Assembly: GCA_934167785.1 (NCBI GenBank) | Contig: CAKPLX010000003.1 | Location: 1 to 48,702 of the forward strand | DNA: 48,702 nt | Source of the DNA: an uncultured Bacilli bacterium | GTDB taxonomy: Bacteria; Bacillota_I; Bacilli_A; RF39; UBA660 | Direction of reading: 5' to 3' | In this document: positions 16,578-25,000 of the stretch, in pieces | Position numbering within the stretch: the first letter of the stretch is position 1 | How the letters are laid out: the number at the start of each line of letters is the position of its first letter | Notes under the pieces: generated by a model | The model's input: only the letters and a program-made list of their open reading frames with translations | Told to the model about the DNA's origin: nothing | Databases searched by the model: none | Made by a program: the position numbers and the translations under genes

Positions 16578-16982
16578 TTATTTTTCTAGTTTTTTTAAAA
16601 TATCTTTAGTCACATCTATTGCTTTTAAACGAACATCATCTGCAATTCCTTCTAACACAGGAGTACCTTTATCTTTAGCAAGTTGTACCAATTCAGTAGT
16701 TTTATTTTTAATATCCTCAGATTTGTCCTTAGCAATCTTTAAAACTTTCTCTTTATCTAAATCTTCAAGCTCACTACGAATATCTTCAATCCTTGTCAAA
16801 AACTCATCTTTCACATCATTAACGTCAATTTTTTTTATTTCTTCAATAAATTGGTTAATTTTTTTCATTAATGTTTTTCTAGTTTCCTCCCCACTTTTAG
16901 GTGCAAATAATAATCCCAAACCAGCGCCAATTCCAACACCTGCAATAAACTTAGCAAAACCATTTCCTCTTTTATTACTCAT
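16578..16982 (-). CDS. ytxH: YtxH-domain protein
   Basis: The protein has 134 residues. The N-terminus has the YtxH signature, a glycine-rich membrane helix followed by FAPKSGEETR (AKFIAGVGIGAGLGLLFAPK). The rest is a charged amphipathic coiled-coil region, mostly Lys/Glu/Asp. In Bacillus the family is a general-stress, membrane-associated protein of unknown mechanism. The ATG at 16982 is preferred, since GGATGAGGA lies upstream and the longer frame reads into the previous gene. It overlaps the DUF948-like gene by eight bases, as in the ytxG-ytxH pair. Confidence 0.82.
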   Translation of the reverse strand: MSNKRGNGFAKFIAGVGIGAGLGLLFAPKSGEETRKTLMKKINQFIEEIKKIDVNDVKDEFLTRIEDIRSELEDLDKEKVLKIAKDKSEDIKNKTTELVQLAKDKGTPVLEGIADDVRLKAIDVTKDILKKLEK

Positions 16983-17268
16983 TAATATCCTCATCCTTTC
17001 TTTTAGCTTTTTTGGAAAAAACTTTACGAATAACATAACTAATTCCATCTACAAGTTTATCACTCACCAAAGCCATATTATCCGTAACTATATCTACCAA
17101 GTTAAAAGCTTTATCAAATTTAGATAACTTTAAATCAATTTCGTCAATAACTCTATTCACACGATTAATGGTATAAATCAACTTTATACTAAGTATTATT
17201 AAAATTACTAGCAAAATAGAACACAAAGTCCCCAATAAAATTAATAAAAACATATTTGTATTAATCAT
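16975..17268 (-). CDS. DUF948/YtxG-like membrane protein
   Basis: The product has 97 residues. One N-terminal membrane helix (MFLLILLGTLCSILLVILII) is followed by a predicted coiled coil (RVNRVIDEIDLKLSKFDKAF) and a basic tail. This shape, placed directly before ytxH, is that of DUF948 proteins such as YtxG. The ATG at 17268 has AAAGGA ten bases upstream and overlaps the end of the acidic gene by eight bases. The assignment rests on shape and context more than on motif. Confidence 0.65.
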   Translation of the reverse strand: MINTNMFLLILLGTLCSILLVILIILSIKLIYTINRVNRVIDEIDLKLSKFDKAFNLVDIVTDNMALVSDKLVDGISYVIRKVFSKKAKRKDEDINE

Positions 17269-18406
17269 CTGAACCATTCCTTTCATCATACATAGAGTCA
17301 ATCAAATTAAATAAATCATCGGTCAATTCAAGATTTTTTTCTTCCTTTTTTGGAGATGTCACAGATGGAGAACGATCATCCTCATCACCCATACTCTTTT
17401 TTAAAGTAGATAACAAATTAATACTACTCTTAACTGGTGGAATCTCTTTCTTAACATGTTCTTTTTCTTCATTATTGTAATGAACAGTAGAATCATCTTT
17501 AAAAGACGAATTTACATAATCCTTTTTATCATATGCAACACCATAATCATAATAATTCTCAGTTGCCTCATCCAAAGTAATATTATTATAATCCTTAATT
17601 ACATTCTCATCAGAATAATCTTCCTCATCATCTTGTGATAAATAAACACAATCTTCATTATTATTAAAATTATCCTGTGACTGAAGTTTTTTATCTTTTC
17701 TGCATTCCTTTGCTTCTTTTAGATACTCACAATTCTCGCATAACAGATTTTCTTTAATCTCTTCTGTAAGATTTCCATACGCTTTCTTTCGAACAGAATC
17801 AAAATCCACATTTTTAGAATGACGATGATGCTCAAAATTTTCTCCTTTATTTTCTTCAACTTCTCCAGCCGTATAATTTTGATCCAAAACTCCATAAATA
17901 GGAGAAATAATAGGTGTTGCCTTGAACTTTCTTTCTTCTTTTTTTGGGGGAACAGATTTTTTATCTTTATATAGCTCTGAGACCTTAGCCTCTTTTTTCG
18001 GAATACTTTCTCTCTTTAAAGATGGTTCTAATCTTGTTTTTGGAGGTAAAACATTTCTCTCTTTTGCATGAATAGATTGTCTACTTCTAGTCTCAATAAA
18101 ATCATTATCCGATAAATCAATAGGAAATTTAAAAGAAGACTTATCTTCAAAAGCTTGTGAATCATTTTGAATTTCTTCTATTTTAGGAACTTTAACTTCA
18201 ATCTCCTCTTTTACATCTTTCTCTAAAAATTCTTTTTTCTCTTGTTCTTGCTTTTCACGTTCTATTTTTTCACGCATAAAAGTAGGTAATTTATGTTCTT
18301 CTTCTTCCTTTTTAATTTCTTTAATTTCTATTTCCTCATTTTCTTCTTCCTCATCAACAAACTCTTCATCAGTAAACAAATTTTTAAACTTATCCATTAG
18401 TCCCAT
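17261..18406 (-). CDS. long acidic, largely disordered protein with a conserved internal motif
   Basis: The protein has 381 residues and no membrane segment. It begins MGLMDKFKNLFTDEEFVDEE, a short amphipathic helix followed by acidic sequence, reminiscent of SepF N-termini, but no SepF domain follows. Most of it is Lys/Glu-rich low complexity. An ordered island near residue 165 reads FKATPIISPIYGVLDQNY; I recall similar motifs in unnamed proteins of related Firmicutes. A Cys pair motif (CENCEYLKEAKEC) near residue 225 could bind metal. It is co-transcribed with the lipoprotein upstream and DUF948/ytxH downstream, two genes away from rpoZ/ftsZ. A scaffold role at the membrane is inference only. 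Confidence 0.6.
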   Translation of the reverse strand: MGLMDKFKNLFTDEEFVDEEEENEEIEIKEIKKEEEEHKLPTFMREKIEREKQEQEKKEFLEKDVKEEIEVKVPKIEEIQNDSQAFEDKSSFKFPIDLSDNDFIETRSRQSIHAKERNVLPPKTRLEPSLKRESIPKKEAKVSELYKDKKSVPPKKEERKFKATPIISPIYGVLDQNYTAGEVEENKGENFEHHRHSKNVDFDSVRKKAYGNLTEEIKENLLCENCEYLKEAKECRKDKKLQSQDNFNNNEDCVYLSQDDEEDYSDENVIKDYNNITLDEATENYYDYGVAYDKKDYVNSSFKDDSTVHYNNEEKEHVKKEIPPVKSSINLLSTLKKSMGDEDDRSPSVTSPKKEEKNLELTDDLFNLIDSMYDERNGSDD

Positions 18407-18425
18407 CTACTAGCACCTCTCTTTG

Positions 18426-19064
18426 TTATTCGTCAGGTAATTTTTCTTTTTTATCTTGTCCTTCTTTTTGAACATATTCCTCTAAATATTGAGAAAAATT
18501 ACTACTTGCTCCTTCAGGTTTCTTTACTTCATAAGTAACTTCAGAAAACTCTCCCAAATTACCCTCTAAAATTTTAGAAATCACAGTATCATTATAAGTA
18601 ATACTATTTAATATAATAGAAGATAAAGTAATCATTTTATTTAACTTATCCTTTGAAGTATAAAATTCAATCTTAGAATAATTATAAATGATACTAACCA
18701 AATATCCATTATCATCTTTTTCTATTTTAATTGTACCCTCTTTATCTTTATGTTGAAACATTTCATAATAAAACTCATTTCCTGTTTTCTCATACTGTAA
18801 ATTTTTCTTATAATAGTAGCTGATGATATCTACATACAAATAAATAGAAACACCATCATTCAAAAAAACTTGATTATAATCATAGTCGTGCACTTTTTCA
18901 ACACCAATAGGAACATAATATTTATATCCTAATGAAACATCATTAGCCACAACAGAATCATTAAAACAATCATTCACTAAAGTTAGATAATTACTATTAT
19001 TATCAATTCTAGTACAACCAGCAAGCAAGAAAATGAAACAAATAAAAAATATTTTCTTATACAT
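18426..19064 (-). CDS. putative lipoprotein of unknown function
   Basis: The product has 212 residues. Signal peptide MYKKIFFICFIFLLAGC with lipobox LAGC places the acylated Cys at 17. The mature part is a mixed alpha/beta domain with many Tyr (YVDIISYYYKKNLQYEKTG) and ends in a disordered charged tail. No catalytic motif is recognised. It is the first gene of a four-gene operon with the acidic protein and the DUF948/YtxH pair, so an envelope role is likely. Promoter at 19086-19113; AGTAGGTG precedes the ATG. Confidence 0.65.
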   Translation of the reverse strand: MYKKIFFICFIFLLAGCTRIDNNSNYLTLVNDCFNDSVVANDVSLGYKYYVPIGVEKVHDYDYNQVFLNDGVSIYLYVDIISYYYKKNLQYEKTGNEFYYEMFQHKDKEGTIKIEKDDNGYLVSIIYNYSKIEFYTSKDKLNKMITLSSIILNSITYNDTVISKILEGNLGEFSEVTYEVKKPEGASSNFSQYLEEYVQKEGQDKKEKLPDE

Positions 19065-19085
19065 AATCTACACCTACTCTTTCTT

Positions 19086-19113
19086 ATTATATCAAAAAAA
19101 TATATAAAATCAA
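19086..19113 (-). promoter_or_regulatory. sigma-A promoter of the lipoprotein operon
   Basis: Minus strand TTGATT (19108-19113), 16-base spacer, TATAAT (19086-19091). It is divergent from a weaker plus-strand candidate, TTAAAC (19122-19127), 17 bases, TATAAT (19145-19150), that would serve the small Tyr/Pro-rich gene. Confidence 0.6.
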
Positions 19114-19172
19114 ACAGTTTATTAAACTTTTTTCATATTTTTTATATAATATCATGAAAGGAGATATTTGAC

Positions 19173-19370
19173 ATGTATCAAAGAAATTACATGAGAAATT
19201 ATACCCCTATACAATATGGAAATCGATTTGCTGGAGGATTTGCTGTTCCATTTGTATTAGGAGGAATCACTGGTGGACTTCTTGCACCAGCTTTCTATCC
19301 AAGACCAACTTACTATAATCCATACCCTCCAATGATAGCCCCTGGACCATATCCAGTATACTATCGATAA
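19173..19370 (+). CDS. small Tyr/Pro/Gly-rich protein, possibly spore-associated
   Basis: This 65-residue protein has a Tyr/Arg/Asn-rich head (MYQRNYMRNYTPIQYGNRF), a hydrophobic glycine-rich centre (GGFAVPFVLGGITGGLLAPA) and a tail of Tyr/Pro repeats ending YPVYYR. The composition resembles small coat or spore-surface proteins of Firmicutes, but no family is assigned. GGAGAT lies nine bases before the ATG, so expression is credible. It is the only plus-strand gene in this stretch. Its last 10 bases overlap the end of the convergent prepilin gene. Confidence 0.6.
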   Translation: MYQRNYMRNYTPIQYGNRFAGGFAVPFVLGGITGGLLAPAFYPRPTYYNPYPPMIAPGPYPVYYR

Positions 19371-19735
19371 CAATTATCAAGAATATCTACAATAGTAACT
19401 CCATTTTCTTTTGTAGCTTTTAAAATTAGACATTCTCCCAAATCTTTTCCATCAATAGGACTATTCAAATTCTTAAAATAACCACTCTCTAACAAAGTAT
19501 TGGCTGAAAAAGTATTTTTCTCTTCAAAAGAAAAGTCACAAGATATCATCCCTTGAACGCATTCATTAATGTAAGTATATCCAGAAGACACAATATTATT
19601 CTTCATCAGCTGATATGCTTCTTTTTTTCCTAAACTCATAGAAGAAGTCATACTCGAAAACGCAACAATAGTGCAAAACGAAATCAATACAAGAACAGTC
19701 AAAACCTCTATTATGGTAAATCCTTTATTATTCAT
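19361..19735 (-). CDS. type IV prepilin-like protein (class III signal peptide)
   Basis: This 124-residue protein has the prepilin leader MNNKG then FTIIEVLTVLVLISF, with cleavage expected after Gly5 and Glu at mature position 5. This marks a type IV pilin or pseudopilin of the ComGC/PulG class, processed by a PilD/ComC peptidase. The mature domain has three Cys that could form disulphides (ECVQGMISC, GECLIL) and a fourth near the end. It stands alone with rpoZ, one base downstream, instead of in a comG cluster. It is unlike the Tad pilin at 46353-46496, so two pilus types may exist. Confidence 0.75.
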   Translation of the reverse strand: MNNKGFTIIEVLTVLVLISFCTIVAFSSMTSSMSLGKKEAYQLMKNNIVSSGYTYINECVQGMISCDFSFEEKNTFSANTLLESGYFKNLNSPIDGKDLGECLILKATKENGVTIVDILDNCYR

Positions 19736-19736
19736 A

Positions 19737-19937
19737 CTATTTCCTCGTAATATGAATTAAATTCGCATACACTTCTTCAAGTGCTCTACCAATTGGTTTT
19801 GAAGATTTATAATCTTTCTCTGCCATTTGATAATGATTGGTTTTAGTCATCTCTTTACTTCGATTAGCAACAATATATACTAAAGCATATTTTGAATCCA
19901 CAATATTCAATATTTTATCAATTGACGGATAAATCAT
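19737..19937 (-). CDS. rpoZ: RNA polymerase omega subunit
   Basis: Omega (66 residues) helps fold beta-prime and assemble RNA polymerase. The conserved N-terminal block MIYPSIDKILNIVDSKYALV and KPIGRALEEVYANLI near the end are diagnostic. The usual gmk neighbour is absent; the gene heads a two-gene unit with the prepilin. GGAG lies about ten bases upstream of the ATG, and the promoter is at 19969-19997. Confidence 0.88.
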   Translation of the reverse strand: MIYPSIDKILNIVDSKYALVYIVANRSKEMTKTNHYQMAEKDYKSSKPIGRALEEVYANLIHITRK

Positions 19938-19968
19938 ATTCTCACACTCCTCTACTATCTATAGACTT

Positions 19969-19997
19969 AATATAATACATTATAAAAAAAAAGACAA
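19969..19997 (-). promoter_or_regulatory. sigma-A promoter of rpoZ-prepilin
   Basis: Minus strand TTGTCT (19992-19997), a 17-base T-rich spacer, TATATT (19969-19974). A nearer TATAAT overlaps the spacer but has no good -35 box. Confidence 0.5.
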
Positions 19998-20073
19998 TAT
20001 ATTTTACAGAAATATTTACACCTTTTTTTGACATATTTCTAAAACATTCATCTTTTTCAACTAATAATAAAAA

Positions 20074-21150
20074 TTAATAATCACTATGATCTCTCAAAAA
20101 AGGAGGAACATCAAAATCACTATCATCATCATTATTTTCTTTATATAAATCCTCACGACTAGCATTAGTAAACCCATGATACAAAGGCTCACTAGGTTCT
20201 TCAAAACCAGTCGCAATAACCGTTACAATTACTTCATCATTCAAATTTTCATTAATTACTGCTCCAAAAATTGTATTAATATCAGTATTTGCTGCACTTC
20301 TAATAACTTCTGCTGCTTCTTCCACTTCATACAAAGTTAAAGAAGATCCACCCGTAACATTAATAATAGCATCTGTTGCACCATCTATAGAAGTTTCCAA
20401 CAAAGGACTAGAAACAGCTTGCTTAGCAGCTTCCACTGCACGGCCTTCTCCAGAACCAACACCAATACCAATCAAAGCATTTCCGCGATCTTTCATTACT
20501 GTTTTAACATCCGCAAAATCCAAATTAACCAAACCAGCAACTGCAATTAAATCTGAAATAGATTGAACGCCTCGGTGAAGTACATTATCAACTTCTCTAA
20601 AAGCCTCTAACATAGGAGTGGTTTTATCAATCAATTCTCTTAATCGGTCATTAGGAATAACAATAATAGTATCAACATGTTTTCTTAATTCATCAAGCCC
20701 TTTAACCGCTTGATCCATTCTTTTCTTTCCTTCAAAACTAAATGGCTTTGTTACAATTCCAACAGTTAATGCCCCTAAATCTTGAGCAATCTCTGCAACA
20801 ACAGGCGCAGCACCTGTACCAGTTCCTCCTCCCATTCCACAAGTTACAAAAACCATATCAGCACCTTTTAGGGCATCTTCTATGGCACTTTTACTTTCTA
20901 GAGCTGCTTCTCTTCCAATTTCAGGATTTGCACCAGCTCCTAAACCATCAGTAAGCTCACTACCAATCTGTAATTTTGTTGTAGCAAGAGAGCGATTCAA
21001 AGCTTGAACATCTGTATTAGCCACAATAAAGTCCACACCTTTTAGTCCACAAGAAATCATACGATTAATAGCATTACAGCCACCACCACCAATTCCAATT
21101 ACCTTAATCTTGGCTAACTGATCCATTTCCAAACCTAACATATTATTCAT
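20074..21150 (-). CDS. ftsZ: cell division protein FtsZ
   Basis: FtsZ is the tubulin-like GTPase that forms the cytokinetic ring. It has 358 residues. The N-terminal [13 protein letters not shown] and the tubulin signature [15 protein letters not shown] (about 106-120) are intact. A short linker ends in the conserved C-terminal peptide [11 protein letters not shown], the docking site for FtsA/SepF. The ATG at 21150 overlaps the ftsA stop by one base and has AAGGAGG seven bases upstream; a GTG at 21153 is less well spaced. It is transcribed with ftsA from 22481-22509. No clear terminator was found in the 136 bases after it. Confidence 0.97.
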   Translation of the reverse strand: MNNMLGLEMDQLAKIKVIGIGGGGCNAINRMISCGLKGVDFIVANTDVQALNRSLATTKLQIGSELTDGLGAGANPEIGREAALESKSAIEDALKGADMVFVTCGMGGGTGTGAAPVVAEIAQDLGALTVGIVTKPFSFEGKKRMDQAVKGLDELRKHVDTIIVIPNDRLRELIDKTTPMLEAFREVDNVLHRGVQSISDLIAVAGLVNLDFADVKTVMKDRGNALIGIGVGSGEGRAVEAAKQAVSSPLLETSIDGATDAIINVTGGSSLTLYEVEEAAEVIRSAANTDINTIFGAVINENLNDEVIVTVIATGFEEPSEPLYHGFTNASREDLYKENNDDDSDFDVPPFLRDHSDY

Positions 21151-22421
21151 CACTTTTCCTCCTTACTCGTCATAAAATTACTAAATATTTTATTTAAAAC
21201 TTCGTTATCTTTTCTCAATTTATTGTTTGGGGTTGACAAAATTGTTTCCTCTTCTACACTTAGCATAGAGACACTTTTTCCTCTTGATTCCATCTTGTTA
21301 ATAAAATATTCAATCATTCCAAGAGCATTTACATATTTATTATCTCGACAGCCTAAAGTTGTAACTGTATATATTATAACATCTTTGCCAAAAATTTCAT
21401 AGGCCAAATTTTTAAATGATTTTATTTCAGTAAGTCCTCCAGTTAAAACAATATATTGAATCTCACCAGTTGCTAATAAACGAATTTGTTTTTTTGCTAA
21501 ATTCAATATCTCCACCATACGACTCATTACAACTTCTGAAACTTCTAGTTGATTTAACTTAACAACTTCACCAATCGTATTCTTAACCTCATAAATTTCA
21601 TTAATCTGACAAAATCTTTTATGAGAACTTGCAAATTTTTCTTTTAAATTTTTTCCCTCATAAACACTAATTCCAAAAATATAAGCTAAATCTTTTTCTA
21701 CATTAATTCCACCAATTTGTAAAGTCTCATTCGCCACCATTACATCTTCATCAAAAATACTAACAGTAGTAGTAGCATGACCTAAATTAATAACGGCTCC
21801 CAACTTTTTCTCAAAAGAATTTTCTCGTACCTCATAATAGCTAGAAAGTCCTGAAATAGTAATATCTACGACCTCCAAACCAGCTCCTTCCAAAACATTT
21901 AAAACCGAATAAATATTTTTCTTAGGAGTTGATACCATTATACCGTTTATTTCCAACTTTTGAGTCTTTTTACCTATTGGTTTACGAATTCCTTTTTCAT
22001 GATCTGTACTATAACTTTTAGGGATAAGAGTTACCAATTCATAGTTCTCATCTAACTGATTATAAATAGAATCCTTAATTACTCGATTCACATCAACAGC
22101 CGTAATAACTTCTCCATCCCGAATATCAATATTTCCAACAACATTCTTAAATTTAACATTATAATCTGGAACATTTACTAACACTTTTTTGATTGGAAAT
22201 CCAAGCATTTCTTCAATTTCCTTCATTCCCTCTTGAATTGCCTCAATGACTAAAGTTGGTTCAACAACAAGACCTTTTTTTATTCCTTTAGAACTTACAC
22301 TATGAGAAGCTAAAATACACAGTTTATGGTTAAAATACTCACCAACAACAAATTTAATAGAATTTGTTCCAATATCTATACTTGTATATATTTTTCGCAA
22401 ATCATACCAACTCTTTTCCAT
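21150..22421 (-). CDS. ftsA: cell division protein FtsA
   Basis: FtsA (423 residues) is the actin-like ATPase that tethers FtsZ to the membrane. The phosphate-1 motif is [15 protein letters not shown] near the start; the other signature regions include [15 protein letters not shown] and [12 protein letters not shown]. The SHS2/1C domain spans roughly residues 85-165. The usual C-terminal amphipathic helix is replaced by a short charged end, [19 protein letters not shown], which can still be drawn as amphipathic. The ATG used has a weak ribosome site; a TTG seven codons later, giving the more usual start [11 protein letters not shown], is possible. Confidence 0.95.
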   Translation of the reverse strand: MEKSWYDLRKIYTSIDIGTNSIKFVVGEYFNHKLCILASHSVSSKGIKKGLVVEPTLVIEAIQEGMKEIEEMLGFPIKKVLVNVPDYNVKFKNVVGNIDIRDGEVITAVDVNRVIKDSIYNQLDENYELVTLIPKSYSTDHEKGIRKPIGKKTQKLEINGIMVSTPKKNIYSVLNVLEGAGLEVVDITISGLSSYYEVRENSFEKKLGAVINLGHATTTVSIFDEDVMVANETLQIGGINVEKDLAYIFGISVYEGKNLKEKFASSHKRFCQINEIYEVKNTIGEVVKLNQLEVSEVVMSRMVEILNLAKKQIRLLATGEIQYIVLTGGLTEIKSFKNLAYEIFGKDVIIYTVTTLGCRDNKYVNALGMIEYFINKMESRGKSVSMLSVEEETILSTPNNKLRKDNEVLNKIFSNFMTSKEEK

Positions 22422-22480
22422 CTTATCTAATTATTCCAATTCAAGAGAATAATGTACATGCCTACTCATATACATCCTTA

Positions 22481-22509
22481 ATTATAACGAAAAGAAAAAC
22501 TCCTGTCAA
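22481..22509 (-). promoter_or_regulatory. strong sigma-A promoter of ftsA-ftsZ
   Basis: Minus strand TTGACA (22504-22509), 17 bases, TATAAT (22481-22486): a perfect consensus. The -35 box overlaps the loop and 3' arm of the truB terminator hairpin, so the ending of one operon and the start of the next share the same bases. Confidence 0.85.
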
Positions 22510-22525
22510 TAGAATCAGGAGTTTT
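22496..22525 (-). terminator. terminator of rbfA-nrnA-truB
   Basis: A perfect 10-bp stem, AAAACTCCTG (22496-22505) with its complement at 22516-22525, has a ten-base loop. On the minus strand it is followed by TTTTTCTTTTC. It lies 70 bases past truB and overlaps the ftsA promoter. Confidence 0.85.
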
Positions 22526-22595
22526 ATCCTTAGTTTTCAAAGGATTAACCCAATTTTACTCTTTCAAAGAAAAAGAAAAAAAGGACGGTATAATA

Positions 22596-23462
22596 TTAAC
22601 TATTTTCTAAAAACATTCGATACGGTTTTACCTTTCCTTCTCCACTTTTACAATAGATTGCCAATAACTTGTGACTAGAATTCAAAATCATAACCATATC
22701 TTCCGAAAAAAAAGGGTCAAGCACACAACCATTGCTAATCTTTGCTTCCAAAATTTTATCCACTATAACACAAGGAATTTTTAATACTTCTTGAGGAGTA
22801 AGTAATTGATACTTTCCCCTTTCTATTTCTGCAACAGTATAGGAATTTTCTAACAAAAAATCACCTACCCTAGTTCTTTGCAAATCACTCATCACAGCAA
22901 CAGTGCCTAGTGCATAACCAATATCCCGAACCAAACTTCGAATATAAGTCCCTTTACTAACAGAGCATCGAATCTGAAAAGAATTATCAACAATATCTCC
23001 CAATAACTCCATCTTAGAAACTTCTATCTCATGAATAGGAAGGGGAACATCAATTCCTGCTCTAGCATATTCATAAAGCTTTCTTCCGTTAACTTTAATA
23101 GCAGAATATCTAGGAACTTCCTGTTTTATTTTTCCGCAAAAATTCTTCAATGCTTTTTTAATATCATTTTTAGTAATTTCAGGAACAATCTCCCGTTTCA
23201 AAATTTGACCAGTAATATCCAAAGTATCCGTCTCTATTCCTAACTTAACAGTAGCAATATATTCTTTATCATGATTCATCAATAATTCTACCAGTTTTAA
23301 AGAAGTTCCAACACAAAGAACCATTACTCCAGTAGCCATCGGATCTAACGTCCCAGTATGTCCTACTTTTTTAGTATTTAAAATTTTACTCACTTGATTC
23401 ACAACTGCTCGACTAGTCAATCCTTTTTCCTTATTAACTACTAAAATACCATTTATAGACAT
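22596..23462 (-). CDS. truB: tRNA pseudouridine-55 synthase
   Basis: TruB (288 residues, normal length) makes Psi55 in the T-loop of tRNA. The start INGILVVNKEKGLTSRAVVN is the conserved box, and the catalytic Asp lies in KVGHTGTLDPMATGVM. TYIRSLVRDIGYALG, the tRNA-binding motif, is also present. A PUA-like C-terminal part is present but short. GAGG lies ten bases before the ATG, inside the 3' end of nrnA, with which it overlaps by ten bases. It is the last gene of the operon. Confidence 0.96.
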   Translation of the reverse strand: MSINGILVVNKEKGLTSRAVVNQVSKILNTKKVGHTGTLDPMATGVMVLCVGTSLKLVELLMNHDKEYIATVKLGIETDTLDITGQILKREIVPEITKNDIKKALKNFCGKIKQEVPRYSAIKVNGRKLYEYARAGIDVPLPIHEIEVSKMELLGDIVDNSFQIRCSVSKGTYIRSLVRDIGYALGTVAVMSDLQRTRVGDFLLENSYTVAEIERGKYQLLTPQEVLKIPCVIVDKILEAKISNGCVLDPFFSEDMVMILNSSHKLLAIYCKSGEGKVKPYRMFLENS

Positions 23463-24412
23463 CTTTTGATTTCCTCTAACAATTTTTTTATCACTACATC
23501 TAATGAATCATGAATATCACATCCTGCTGCCCTAGAATGACCCCCGCCATCAAACCTACTAGCTACCTCTGAAACATTAACATAATGATTACTTCTCAAC
23601 GATACACGATAACAATTTAAACTAATTTCTCTTAAAAAAACAGAAACTTCAACACCATTAACATTTCTTCCAACATTAACAATTCCCTCATGGTCTCCTA
23701 CTCTAGCATTTACTTTTTTAAAATCAGCCTGTGTAATATAGCTCAAAGCTACTCGATCTTGAAAATAAAACTTTATTCTAGAAGTAGCTAAAGTTGCTAA
23801 TTCAAATTGCGATTTACTTTTCAAATCAAATGTTCGATAGTAAATATCGCTAATATTAACCCCCAATCCTAACATCATTGAAGCAAATTCAAAAGTTTCA
23901 GAATCCACAGTATCATATCGAAATCCACCAGTATCTGTAATAATACCAGCCATTAAACATTCCCCAATTTCTTTTGTTAAAATAATACCAAGTCGCTTAA
24001 AAATTTTGATTAATGTTTTACACGTTGCTGGACTACTTTCTTCTACATAATTGAAGTCAGCAAAATAAGTATTACTAATATGGTGATCAATCGCTATACT
24101 ATGCTCCCCCATATCAAAAGATTGATTCGGATCATACAACCTTGCTCTTGTTGCACAATCTAATGCAATAGTAACATCAAAGTCACAATCGCCCTCACTT
24201 CGAATATCCTCAAAATGAGGCAAAAAATGGAAACAAGAAGAAACCTCATCCATAACAACGACAACTTCTTTTTTTAATTGTAATAACCCTAAATAAACAC
24301 TTAAACAACTCCCAATTGCATCTCCATCTGGGGAAACATGAGTAAATATTCCTACTTTCTTAGCCTTAGCTAACGCATTAACAATATCATCTAACTCAAT
24401 TTGACTATTCAT
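23453..24412 (-). CDS. nrnA: DHH-family nanoRNase / pAp phosphatase
   Basis: NrnA (319 residues) degrades 2-5 base RNAs and dephosphorylates pAp, using manganese. DHH-domain motifs are in order: HVSPDGDAIGS (metal-binding), IAIDHHISN, and TDTGGFRYD. The DHHA1 motif GGGHSRAAGCDI lies near the C-terminus. The ATG at 24412 has AAGGA eight bases upstream and overlaps the end of rbfA by eight bases. The rbfA-nrnA-truB order is common in Bacillota. Confidence 0.93.
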   Translation of the reverse strand: MNSQIELDDIVNALAKAKKVGIFTHVSPDGDAIGSCLSVYLGLLQLKKEVVVVMDEVSSCFHFLPHFEDIRSEGDCDFDVTIALDCATRARLYDPNQSFDMGEHSIAIDHHISNTYFADFNYVEESSPATCKTLIKIFKRLGIILTKEIGECLMAGIITDTGGFRYDTVDSETFEFASMMLGLGVNISDIYYRTFDLKSKSQFELATLATSRIKFYFQDRVALSYITQADFKKVNARVGDHEGIVNVGRNVNGVEVSVFLREISLNCYRVSLRSNHYVNVSEVASRFDGGGHSRAAGCDIHDSLDVVIKKLLEEIKRCL

Positions 24413-24743
24413 TCTCAATATCCTTAATTATTCTCTCTATATTATTAGCATATTCAATGGACTCATCATAAACAAAAGTAATATCCGGCATTTTTCGAAT
24501 TTCTACTCTTTTTGATAATTCTCTTTCAATAAAATTACTAGCTTTATTTAATAACTTTAAAATATTTTCTTTTTCACCATCATCAAATATAGTTACATAA
24601 ACTTTAGCAAACGACAAATCAGCAGTGATCGAACATGCCGTAACTGTAACAAAATGAATTCTTTCATCTTTTATTTCTAACTTTAATATTTGACTAATTT
24701 GTTCTACAAAAGTATGCTCTAATCTTTCTATTTTTACATTCAT
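24405..24743 (-). CDS. rbfA: ribosome-binding factor A
   Basis: RbfA (112 residues) binds late 30S precursors during 16S 5'-end maturation. The KH-type fold is apparent, with ADLSFAKVYVTIFDDG and the C-terminal RKMPDITFVYDESIEYANNI typical of the family. ATG at 24743 is taken as start (a TTG three codons earlier is possible), yet neither has a close ribosome site. The only GGAGG is over 50 bases upstream, beyond a 15-bp hairpin (24755-24791). If that folds, the site comes within about 13 bases of the ATG. It is the first gene of the operon. Confidence 0.93.
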   Translation of the reverse strand: MNVKIERLEHTFVEQISQILKLEIKDERIHFVTVTACSITADLSFAKVYVTIFDDGEKENILKLLNKASNFIERELSKRVEIRKMPDITFVYDESIEYANNIERIIKDIENE

Positions 24744-24754
24744 TTTTAACAATA

Positions 24755-24791
24755 AATAAATAAATATTTAATAGATAAATATTTATTTATT
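24755..24791 (-). promoter_or_regulatory. AT stem-loop between ribosome site and rbfA start
   Basis: A perfect 15-bp inverted repeat, AATAAATAAATATTT (24755-24769) with its complement at 24777-24791, has a seven-base loop. On the minus strand it lies just after GGAGG (24794-24798) and before the rbfA ATG. It is not followed by a T-run that would make it a simple terminator. It could position the ribosome, or melt with temperature. Confidence 0.55.
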
Positions 24792-24809
24792 AACCTCCTC
24801 TCATTTACT

Positions 24810-24838
24810 ATTATATCATGTACTTAGTTATATCTCAA
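24810..24838 (-). promoter_or_regulatory. sigma-A promoter of rbfA-nrnA-truB
   Basis: Minus strand TTGAGA (24833-24838), 17 bases, TATAAT (24810-24815). The transcript would start just upstream of the GGAGG and the hairpin, leaving a leader of about 60 bases. Confidence 0.75.
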
Positions 24839-24936
24839 AAAAAACAAATAAAATTTTTGCATTTTCTTTATCGAACACAACTTAATACAAACTTTCAACA
24901 CAAAAATACTGACAAAAAAATGAGCAAAAAATAATC

Positions 24937-24961
24937 CAAAAAAAAGAGGTTTTTATCCTCT
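24937..24961 (-). terminator. terminator of the methylase/nuclease operon
   Basis: Minus strand AGAGG, seven-base loop, CCTCT, then eight T. The 5-bp stem is short, but the U-tract is strong and it lies 40 bases past the nuclease stop. Confidence 0.65.
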
Positions 24962-25000
24962 CAATACAAATTTTATTCCTATCGTCAAGCAAAAATAATC

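Noticed and set aside
20030..20073. Terminator after ftsZ
   Set aside because: TAATAATAAAAATTAATAAT is a mirror-like, not an inverted, repeat and no stem with U-tract is present.
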